Shown here: positions 9,770 through 17,031 of the stretch, piece by piece
How positions within the stretch are numbered: the stretch's first letter is position 1
Layout: every line of letters begins with the position of its first letter
Assembly (NCBI GenBank): GCA_964594985.1
Contig: CAZQNQ010000012.1
Location: 74,847-138,846, forward strand
From: JADLHS01 sp964594985
Lineage (GTDB): Bacteria; Verrucomicrobiota; Verrucomicrobiia; Limisphaerales; JADLHS01
Direction: 5' to 3'
DNA: 64,000 bases
The notes under the pieces: model-generated
Told to the model about the DNA's origin: nothing
What the model saw: the letters and a program-made list of their open reading frames with translations, nothing else
Database searches by the model: none
Translations under genes and position numbers: made by a program

Positions 9770-9902
9770 GGCAGGAGTGTTGCCCGTTTCGCGAGGCCAG
9801 TCAAGTTGCGCAAAGGCACTGCGGGGAAACAGGAACGGCGAGGCAACCCCGAATGCGCCCGCTCGCGGCTCGTCTGGTTTCGTCAGAATAACGGGCCATA
9901 GC

Positions 9903-11129
9903 TTATTTCTTCTTCTGCACCTGCGCCGCGACTTTCAGGCGCAGACCGTTCAAGCGGATGAAGCCCGTGGCATCGTCCTGATTGTAGGCTTTGGTCGGGT
10001 CGGCTTCCATCGTCGCGATATGCGGGTTGTAGAGGCTCACCTTGGATTTACGACCGCTGACCATGATGTTGCCCTTGTAGAGTTTCACGCGCACGGTGCC
10101 GGTGACGTTCTTTTGCGATTCCTCGACGTAGGCTTGAAGCGCGTAGCGTTCGGGCGCATACCAGAAGCCGTTATAGACAAGTTCGGCATACTTCGGAATG
10201 AGCGCGTCGCGCTGGTGCATGACTTCGCGGTCCATCGTGAGCGATTCCATCTGGCGATGCGCGAATTGCAGGATCGCGCCACCGGGCGTCTCATATACGC
10301 CACGGCTCTTCATGCCGACGAAACGGTTCTCGACCATGTCCACGCGACCAACGCCGTGTTTGCCGCCGAGTTTGTTCAACGCCTTCATCACGCCGAGCGG
10401 GTTCAACTTCTTGCCGTTCACCGCGACGCAATCGCCCTTCACGAAATCGAGTTCGACGAACTCGGGTTTGTCCGGCGCGTCCTCGGGCAGCACGGAGAGC
10501 GTGGTGAAATAGCTGCGGTTCTTGAGGTCGTAGCTGTCATACCACGGGTCTTCGAGAATGCCCGCTTCGTAGGAGATGTGCAGAAGGTTGCGGTCCATCG
10601 AATACGGTTTCTTGGCGCTGGCCTGCACGGGAATTTTGTGCTTGGCGCAATAATCAATCATCTGCTGCCGACCGGGAAATTCGCTGCGATAGCGTTCGTC
10701 GCGCCACGGGGCGATGACCTGCAAGTCGGGCGCGAGCGCGGCGGCGGTCAGTTCAAAACGGACTTGATCGTTGCCCTTGCCGGTCGCGCCGTGCGCGATG
10801 GCGTCGGCTTTTTCCTTCTTCGCGATCTCAACCATGCGCTTGGCGATGAGCGGGCGCGCGATGGACGTGCCGAGGAAGTATTGGCCTTCGTAGATCGCCC
10901 CGGCGCGGATCATCGGATAGATGAAGTCCTGGGCGAATTCTTCCTGAAGGTTATCAATGTAAATTTTCGACGCGCCGGTCTTGATGGCTTTCTTTTCGAG
11001 ACCGTGGAGTTCCTCTTCCTGGCCGATGTCGGCGCAGAAGCCGATCATCTCCGCGTTGTATTTGTCCTTGATCCAAGACATGAGGACCGAGGTGTCGAGA
11101 CCGCCCGAGTAAGCTAAAACAATTTTCAT
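9903..11129 (-). CDS. argG: Argininosuccinate synthase
   Basis: 408 residues, normal length. It ligates citrulline and aspartate using ATP in arginine synthesis. The N-terminal ATP pyrophosphatase loop is clear (VLAYSGGLDTSVLMSWI), followed by GQEEEL, the citrulline/aspartate-binding stretch ATGKGNDQVRFEL and KNRSYFTTLSVLPEDAPDKP. The last about 100 codons are duplicated at 8726-9036. Not followed by argH; monocistronic as far as can be seen. Confidence 0.97.
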   Translation of the reverse strand: MKIVLAYSGGLDTSVLMSWIKDKYNAEMIGFCADIGQEEELHGLEKKAIKTGASKIYIDNLQEEFAQDFIYPMIRAGAIYEGQYFLGTSIARPLIAKRMVEIAKKEKADAIAHGATGKGNDQVRFELTAAALAPDLQVIAPWRDERYRSEFPGRQQMIDYCAKHKIPVQASAKKPYSMDRNLLHISYEAGILEDPWYDSYDLKNRSYFTTLSVLPEDAPDKPEFVELDFVKGDCVAVNGKKLNPLGVMKALNKLGGKHGVGRVDMVENRFVGMKSRGVYETPGGAILQFAHRQMESLTMDREVMHQRDALIPKYAELVYNGFWYAPERYALQAYVEESQKNVTGTVRVKLYKGNIMVSGRKSKVSLYNPHIATMEADPTKAYNQDDATGFIRLNGLRLKVAAQVQKKK

Positions 11130-11180
11130 GCGGCGCAGATTAAAGCGGCAAAACGTCGCCTACGCAAAGCGGAAATGAAC

Positions 11181-11283
11181 GGAGCGCGGCTGTGTCTGAA
11201 GGACCAGCCGCAGCTCGCCGCAAACTCGAAGTCCGCAAAACAAATGAAAGCGCTGCGGCTGGGCTTTGCCACAGCCGCGCTCC
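11181..11283. repeat. Family A palindromic repeat, copy 3
   Basis: Arms GGAGCGCGGCTGTG and CACAGCCGCGCTCC, with inner arms CCAGCCGCAG/CTGCGGCTGG. It fills the argG-phospholipase spacer, and its end runs up to the TAG stop of the phospholipase gene. Confidence 0.85.
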
Positions 11284-12113
11284 TACCGAAACAGCGCGAT
11301 GCCGGCGCGCAGGGCATCGGACTTTTGATTGTAGCTAAGGAGGCTCTCGCCGTAACCGGTGAAGTATTGCACGTCGAGATAGATGCCCGTCTTGGGAATG
11401 CGATAGGTCAGGTCAATTTGCACGCTGTAATTGTCCCGCTCCTTCCCCATGCGACCGAAGGCTGAAAGCTGAACGTCTCCGTAAGTGAGCATGGCCCGGA
11501 GATCGAAGTAACCGCGATACTGGTCAATGTCTGGATTGTCGCTCAAATCCCCGAGATAGCCCCAGACCCGCGGCTGCAACGTGAGGTGCAGGTGGTCGGG
11601 ATAGCCGAACACCATCGTCGGCCGGAAATAAGCGATGTTCAAGCTGCGCGAGTCCACGCCGCTTTTGCCGTTCGATTCGTGCTGGGCGCCGACCTGCGCG
11701 TCGAGTCGGAACCAGTTGGTCGGCCCGCCGCCGATCAATTCGTTGTAAGCGTACAGCAGCTCCGGCTTGTAACTGGAATCGTAGAATGGCGCGGACGGGG
11801 AACTCAAATCCCAGAGTGAGGTCTGGGTGTAGGCAAAATTGAAACCGTTCAACCACTTGGAATCCGTTTCGGCGATCTGATACCGGAAGCCGAATTGAAA
11901 TTTTGCATTCGGGTCCGTGCTGCCCGCGATGAAGTAAATCGGTTCGTACGGGAAAATGTGGCGCTTGAAGAACTCGACCGGATCAAACGGCGGCTCGGCC
12001 ACGTTAGTCTGGGCCAACGCCGGCCCGGACAGACTGAGCGTGGCTAGAAGCAAGTAAAACAGCCGCAGGAATCGTCGTGCCAGAACAACAACCTCAACAA
12101 CCTTGTTTCGCAT
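11283..12113 (-). CDS. pldA: Outer-membrane phospholipase A1 (OMPLA)
   Basis: 276 residues with a signal peptide (LRLFYLLLATLSLSGPALAQ). The protein forms a beta-barrel and carries the OMPLA catalytic triad in the standard spacing: His145 and Ser147 in HESNGKSG and Asn159 in SRSLN, equal to E. coli H142/S144/N156. YTQTSLWD before the triad is also typical. It hydrolyses phospholipids in the outer leaflet of the outer membrane. The C-terminus ends IALFR, close to an OMP end signal; the adjoining family A repeat supplies the stop. Confidence 0.9.
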   Translation of the reverse strand: MRNKVVEVVVLARRFLRLFYLLLATLSLSGPALAQTNVAEPPFDPVEFFKRHIFPYEPIYFIAGSTDPNAKFQFGFRYQIAETDSKWLNGFNFAYTQTSLWDLSSPSAPFYDSSYKPELLYAYNELIGGGPTNWFRLDAQVGAQHESNGKSGVDSRSLNIAYFRPTMVFGYPDHLHLTLQPRVWGYLGDLSDNPDIDQYRGYFDLRAMLTYGDVQLSAFGRMGKERDNYSVQIDLTYRIPKTGIYLDVQYFTGYGESLLSYNQKSDALRAGIALFR

Positions 12114-12235
12114 AACGCGACGCTAGCAATCCGCCTCGCGCCCCGCCAACCAAAACGCCAGGGAATTTTCGTCCTCTGCCCTGGCCGCAACGCAGTTTGC
12201 TTTCGCAGCCGGACTGGCCTAATACTTCCGGGCTT

Positions 12236-12916
12236 ATGGCTGCCAACGGCAACATCGTCACCATCCGGAATCTCTCGAAGATCTATCTGCAGGGCGAAAT
12301 CAACGTCACCGCGCTGAATAATGTCTCGCTCGACATCGCCAGCCATGAGTTCCTGACGTTGATGGGTCCGAGCGGCTCGGGGAAATCCACCCTGCTGCAC
12401 ATCATCGCGGGCATTGACCGGCCCACGAGCGGCGAATGTCACGTGCAAGGCATTGATGTCGCCCAGCTCAACGAATCCCAGCTCGCTGATTGGCGGAATC
12501 AAAACGTCGGGTTCGTGTTCCAGACGTTCAACCTGATCCCGGTGCTGACGGCATTTGAAAACGTCGAACTGCCGTTGCTGCTCACAAAACTAAATCGCGC
12601 CCAACGCCGCAAGCAAGTTGAGACAGCGTTGGACCTCGTCGGCCTCGCGGATCGCGCGAAGCATCTGCCGAAACAGATGTCCGGCGGCCAAGAGCAACGC
12701 GTCGCCATCGCCCGCGCGCTCGTGACCGACCCGGCGCTCATCGTCGCGGACGAGCCGACCGGCAATCTCGACGCGCATTCGGCGCAGGAGGTGTTGGGGG
12801 TGTTGCAAATCTTGAGCCGCCAAGCGGGCAAAACCGTCATCATGGTCACGCACGATCCAAAGGCGGCGGCGTTTGGCTCGCGGCAGATTCATTTGGAAAA
12901 AGGCGAACTCACGTGA
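12236..12916 (+). CDS. ABC transporter ATP-binding protein (LolD/MacB type)
   Basis: 226 residues. Walker A GPSGSGKST, Q-loop VFQTFNLIPVLTAFENVELP (the long Q-loop text of the LolD/MacB/FtsE group), signature MSGGQEQRVAIARAL and Walker B LIVADEPTG followed by NLD. It drives the two FtsX-like permeases encoded directly downstream; the stop overlaps the next gene's GTG start by four bases. An upstream TTG is in frame, but the ATG at 12236 fits family length. Confidence 0.93.
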   Translation: MAANGNIVTIRNLSKIYLQGEINVTALNNVSLDIASHEFLTLMGPSGSGKSTLLHIIAGIDRPTSGECHVQGIDVAQLNESQLADWRNQNVGFVFQTFNLIPVLTAFENVELPLLLTKLNRAQRRKQVETALDLVGLADRAKHLPKQMSGGQEQRVAIARALVTDPALIVADEPTGNLDAHSAQEVLGVLQILSRQAGKTVIMVTHDPKAAAFGSRQIHLEKGELT

Positions 12917-14058
12917 CTATCTCGACCTTTATTCTCAAAAATTCCCTGCGCAACAAACGCCGCGCCACGCTCTCGGTGTTGAGCGTGGCGGTGAGCTTGT
13001 TTCTTCTTGTCACACTGCTGGTCGGCTTGCGCGAACTGACACTGCCCGTTGAAGATGCAGGCGCGGCCTTGCGCGTGGCGGTGCGGAACAAAATTTCCAT
13101 CGCGAACCTCCTGCCGGCGCGGCAACGCCCCATCATCGAACGCATCGAGGGCATTGATGCCGTCACGCCGTTCACATGGTTCGGTGGCAAATACAAGAAC
13201 GAGGAAAGCATGACCTTCGCGCAGTTCGCGATGGATCCGAAGAAGCTGCGCTACATCTTCGGCGAGGCAAAGATGGACCCGGCAGGCTACGCGGCGTTTG
13301 AATCCGAGCGCAACGCCTGCGTCATCGGCCGCATCACGGCGGAGAAATTCAAGCTCAAGGTCGGCGACAAGTTCACGCTGGAAAGCACGGTTTACCCCGT
13401 GACGCTGGATTTCAAGATCGCGGGGATTTACTCGGGCACGGCGGACGATCGCAACATGCTCTTCCGCCAGGATTACCTCGACGAAAGCAGCGGCGTGAAC
13501 GGCATGGTGGGCATGTGGTGGTTGAAGGTGCGTTCCGCCGAGGACATGCCGCGCGTGCTGGAGAAGGTGAACAAGGCGTTTGAGAACACTTCCGCCGAGG
13601 TGCGCGCCGAAACGGAACGCGCGTTCCAACTCAGCTTCATCTCAATGTGGGGCAACATCCGCCTGCTGGTCATGCTCATCAGCAGCGCGGTGGTGTTCAC
13701 GCTGTTGCTCGTCTCGACCAGCACGATGAGCATGGCCATCCGCGAACGCTTCCGCGAACTCGCCATCCTCAAGGCCATCGGCTTCCGACGGCGCGAATTG
13801 TTCGCGTTCATTCTCGCGGAAAGTTTCGGACTGGCGATGGCGGGCGCGCTCCTCGGCGTGGGCGGGGCGTATTGCCTGTTCACCTTTGGCGACGTGTCGA
13901 AGCTGACGAACGGACTGTTCCCATATTTTGAAGTGACGCCGAAGATCGTCGGCATCGGCGTGAGCGTGGCGGCGTTGTTGGGGATTGTCGCCAGCATCAT
14001 GCCGAGCGTGGCGGCGGCGAAGATGAGCGTGGTGGAGGGATTGAAAACTCTGGATTGA
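12913..14058 (+). CDS. FtsX/MacB-like ABC permease 1
   Basis: 381 residues starting with GTG inside the stop of the ATPase gene. One N-terminal membrane helix (RRATLSVLSVAVSLFLLVTLL), a large periplasmic domain (about 45-250) and three C-terminal helices (about 255-375) with the FtsX text FRELAILKAIGFRRRELFAF. This is the MacB topology of mechanotransmission transporters that move lipoproteins, peptides or drugs across the envelope without a substrate channel in the inner membrane. Pairs with the permease at 14061. Confidence 0.88.
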   Translation: MTISTFILKNSLRNKRRATLSVLSVAVSLFLLVTLLVGLRELTLPVEDAGAALRVAVRNKISIANLLPARQRPIIERIEGIDAVTPFTWFGGKYKNEESMTFAQFAMDPKKLRYIFGEAKMDPAGYAAFESERNACVIGRITAEKFKLKVGDKFTLESTVYPVTLDFKIAGIYSGTADDRNMLFRQDYLDESSGVNGMVGMWWLKVRSAEDMPRVLEKVNKAFENTSAEVRAETERAFQLSFISMWGNIRLLVMLISSAVVFTLLLVSTSTMSMAIRERFRELAILKAIGFRRRELFAFILAESFGLAMAGALLGVGGAYCLFTFGDVSKLTNGLFPYFEVTPKIVGIGVSVAALLGIVASIMPSVAAAKMSVVEGLKTLD

Positions 14059-14060
14059 GC

Positions 14061-15341
14061 ATGGAAGGACTAGCACCAATTCTTGGATTGATACTGAAGT
14101 GGCTCATCGTATCCATTCCCGCCGGCTATCTGCTTTGGTTGCTCTGGACTGTTGCCACCTCGCCGATTCCCTTCCTCTACAATTTCAAAAGCGTCTTCGT
14201 CCGCTGGCGCGCGACGGCAGCGACAGTTCTGGGCGTAGCGCTCGTTGTCACGGTTTATGTCCTCATGCAGGCGATGGCGGCGGGGCTGGAACGATCCAGC
14301 GCCAACACGGGCGATCCACGCAACATAATGATCGTCCGCAAAGGTTCGACCGCCGAATCAAGCAGTCAGGTTTCGCGCGAGCAGGTAAAGTTGATCCAGT
14401 TCCTGCCGCAGGTGGAGCGCGATGCCAAAGGCCAGCCGCTCATCACCGCCGATCTGGTCATCATCATGAACCTGCCGCGCCGCGATGCCGCGGGCGAAGC
14501 GAACGTCACCATGCGCGGCCTCACGCCGAAGGGCATGGAACTGCGGCCGCAGGTGAAACTGGTGAACGGACGCTGGTTCACACCGGGCAAACGCGAGGCC
14601 GTTGTAAGCGTCAAGATGGCGAAGCGTTTTGCGAACACCGACCTCGGGCAGAAGTTCAAGACCGGCGGCAACGAACTCACGGTCGTGGGTTGGTTCGATG
14701 GCAGCGATACGGCGTTTGATTCCGAGATGTGGATGGATGCCGACGAGGCGCGTTCGATTTTTGATCGCGAGAATTACTCCAGCCTGTTGGTGCGCGTCGC
14801 TGACACCAACGCCGCCGCCGCGTTGATGCAACGCATCGAATCGGACAAGCGGATGCCGCTCAAGGCCGAGCCGGAAACCAAATACTACGCCGCGCAAACC
14901 CAGACTGCCGGGCCGATCAAAATCCTCGGTTCATTCCTCGCGACCGCCATGTCCGTCGGCGCGATCTTCGCCGCGATGAACACGATGTATGCGAGCGTCG
15001 GCGCGCGGACGCGGGAGATCGGGACGTTGCGCGTGCTGGGCTTCCGCCGCCGTACGATTCTGGCGAGCTTCAATCTCGAAGGCGCGATTCTCGCCGGCCT
15101 CGGCGGCGCGCTCGGCTGCACGTTGGCGGCGTCGGCGCAGTGGTTGTGCGTGGCGTTCGGGGTGCGCTTCGGCACGCTGAGTTTCAACACCTTCAGCGAG
15201 GTGATCTTTCAATTCAGCGTCACACCGCAGTTGATTTTGCAAGGGATGATCTTTGCGGTGATCGTGGGCATCGTCGGCAGTTTTCTGCCGGCGATCCGCG
15301 CGTCGCGACTGCCGGTGATCGCAGCGCTGAAATCCGTTTAG
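14061..15341 (+). CDS. FtsX/MacB-like ABC permease 2
   Basis: About 426 residues. An extra N-terminal helix (LGLILKWLIVSIPAGYLLWLL) precedes the usual FtsX layout: helix at about 55-75, a periplasmic domain to about 290, then three helices with GARTREIGTLRVLGFRRRTI. Distinct sequence from permease 1, so the transporter is probably heterodimeric. The upstream gene ends two bases before this ATG. The 15342-15776 spacer behind it contains repeats only. Confidence 0.87.
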   Translation: MEGLAPILGLILKWLIVSIPAGYLLWLLWTVATSPIPFLYNFKSVFVRWRATAATVLGVALVVTVYVLMQAMAAGLERSSANTGDPRNIMIVRKGSTAESSSQVSREQVKLIQFLPQVERDAKGQPLITADLVIIMNLPRRDAAGEANVTMRGLTPKGMELRPQVKLVNGRWFTPGKREAVVSVKMAKRFANTDLGQKFKTGGNELTVVGWFDGSDTAFDSEMWMDADEARSIFDRENYSSLLVRVADTNAAAALMQRIESDKRMPLKAEPETKYYAAQTQTAGPIKILGSFLATAMSVGAIFAAMNTMYASVGARTREIGTLRVLGFRRRTILASFNLEGAILAGLGGALGCTLAASAQWLCVAFGVRFGTLSFNTFSEVIFQFSVTPQLILQGMIFAVIVGIVGSFLPAIRASRLPVIAALKSV

Positions 15342-15537
15342 CCGGAACCATGCCGTTGCAGCTCATTGTGCCTCACGCCAAGGACGCGAAGGACGCAAAG
15401 AAAACCAGACGGATTAAACGCCCCCCCACGCCCCCCAATCAGAGGCCAGCAACGGTGCACGGAACACGACAGAAACTTCCCCCCTTTGCGACCTTGGCGG
15501 TCTTGGCGTGAGGTTTCTTCTGCATCGTTCCGGTTTA
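15341..15537. repeat. Family G palindromic repeat, copy 1
   Basis: Contains TCACGCCAAGGACGCGAAGG at one end and TTGGCGGTCTTGGCGTGAGG at the other. The copy at 16834-17030 matches in inverted orientation over nearly the whole length, including the outer CCGGAACCATG sequence. The two copies bracket the membrane-fusion gene. Confidence 0.85.
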
Positions 15538-15566
15538 GGGCGGGTTCGAAAACTCCGCTGGGAAAC

Positions 15567-15666
15567 CCGGAGCAAGGATGCTCCGGGAACCTGCGGGCAG
15601 GATGCCCGCGCTACGCCGTAACGCGGGCATCCTGCCTGCGGGTTCGGGCGGCATCCCTGCCGCCCG
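15567..15666. repeat. Palindromic repeat built on GCGGGCAGGATGCCCGCGCTAC
   Basis: Nested hairpins: CCCGGAGCAAGGATGCTCCGGG, then GCAGGATGCCCGCG with CGCGGGCATCCTGC, then GGGCGGCATCCCTGCCGCCC. The text resembles the family D elements and lies in the same spacer as family G copy 1. Confidence 0.75.
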
Positions 15667-15776
15667 TTCCAGAAATGCCAGTCTTCTGTCTCCTGACCCG
15701 ACGCGCCACGTTCGAGCCATCGCGATAAGCCGCTGGCGTGCGCGGCTGTTCCTGCTAACCTCCCGACACCAACTCG

Positions 15777-16775
15777 ATGAATGCGGAAAAATTGAACGCC
15801 CTGAAAATTGACCCGACGAACAAAAAACGTCCGGGCGGAATGTTGTGGGTCATCTTCGCCGTGGTCGCCGTGGTCACGGTGATCGCGCTATTCTTCGCCC
15901 GCCCCAAGGCCGATGACAATGTCCGGGTGCTCAAGGACGGACCGAAGCAGGTTGCCTCCGACTCCGCCGCCTTCGCCGGCACGGCGTCAAGTTCCACAAC
16001 CAATTCGTCAACCGCCGGAACTGCTGCAACCGCCAAAGGCGACGTGATCCTGGAAACCAGCGGCTACATCATCAATCGCGAGCGCATCGAACTCAGCCCG
16101 CGCTTCATGGGCGTGGTGAAATGGATCGGCGTGAAGAAAGGTGACAGTGTCACGAACGGTCAGGTCGTGGTGTTGCTGGATGACGTCGAATACCAGGCGC
16201 GTTTGCTGCAAGCGGAAGGCGCGGTCGCGAATGCCAAAGCGGCGTTGCACAAGGCCGAGTTGGATCAGGAACGCGTGAATCAACTGGCGAAGACGGACAT
16301 CGCTTCGCGGGAGGCGCAGGACAATGCGCGCATCGGGCTGGATTCCGCCCGCGCCGTGCTCAAGGAAGTCGAGGGCGCGCGGAACGTGGCGCAGGCGTAT
16401 GTGGACTGGTGTACCATCCGTTCGCCCATCAACGGGGTGGTGCTGGAAAAACTGGTTGATCCGAATGAACTGGTAACGCCGCAAAGTTTCGGCGGCACGC
16501 GCGGACCAAGCACGGCACTCATCGCGGTGGCCGACCCGCAGGATTTGCAGGTGGAGATTGATATGAACGAAGCCGACCTCTCCAAGGTTTCGCTCAACCA
16601 GAAATGCCGCGTCAGCCCGGAAGCCTACATGGACAAAGTCTATGAAGGTTACGTCGCGGAGATCGCGCCCGAGGCCAATCGGGCCAAAGGAACGTTGCAA
16701 ATCAAGGTGCAGATCCGCAACCCGGACAAGTTCCTCACGCCGGAGTTAAGCGCGAAGGTGGAATTCTTAAAGTAG
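15777..16775 (+). CDS. HlyD/MacA-family membrane-fusion protein
   Basis: 332 residues. One N-terminal membrane anchor (MLWVIFAVVAVVTVIALFF), then the adaptor fold: lipoyl half (MGVVKWIGVKKGDSVTNGQ), an alpha-hairpin (about 135-205), lipoyl second half (TIRSPINGVVLEKLVDPNE) and a beta-barrel region. It would link the inner-membrane ABC transporter encoded upstream to the outer membrane. It is separated from the permease by 435 bases of repeats and flanked on both sides by inverted family G copies, which probably disrupted a once tighter operon. Confidence 0.87.
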   Translation: MNAEKLNALKIDPTNKKRPGGMLWVIFAVVAVVTVIALFFARPKADDNVRVLKDGPKQVASDSAAFAGTASSSTTNSSTAGTAATAKGDVILETSGYIINRERIELSPRFMGVVKWIGVKKGDSVTNGQVVVLLDDVEYQARLLQAEGAVANAKAALHKAELDQERVNQLAKTDIASREAQDNARIGLDSARAVLKEVEGARNVAQAYVDWCTIRSPINGVVLEKLVDPNELVTPQSFGGTRGPSTALIAVADPQDLQVEIDMNEADLSKVSLNQKCRVSPEAYMDKVYEGYVAEIAPEANRAKGTLQIKVQIRNPDKFLTPELSAKVEFLK

Positions 16776-16833
16776 TGGGTTGGAATTTTAACAGGAGGAA
16801 ACGGAGGGAATAGAGTTTGTTCGTAACTGTTTA

Positions 16834-17030
16834 AGCCGGTGCGAAGCAAAAAAAACCTCACGCCAAGGCCGCCAAGGTCGCAACGGGTGGAAAGTTTCTG
16901 CCGCATTCCGTGCGCCGTTGCTGACCCCTGATTGGGGGGCGTGGTGGCGTTTAATCCGTCTGGTTTTCTTTGCGTCCTCCGCGTCCTTGGCGTGAGGCGC
17001 AAAGGGCTTTAACGACATGGTTCCGGTTTA
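16834..17030. repeat. Family G palindromic repeat, copy 2 (inverted)
   Basis: Inverted match of 15341-15537, with CCTCACGCCAAGGCCGCCAA at the left and TTGGCGTGAGGCGCAAAG at the right. A fragment of another family (AACAGGAGGAAACGGAGG at about 16789; see 58328) precedes it. Confidence 0.85.
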
Positions 17031-17031
17031 G

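Noticed and set aside
9693..11117. Plus-strand open frame opposite argG
   Set aside because: Antisense to intact argG. A similar frame at 8741 exists only because the argG end is duplicated there.
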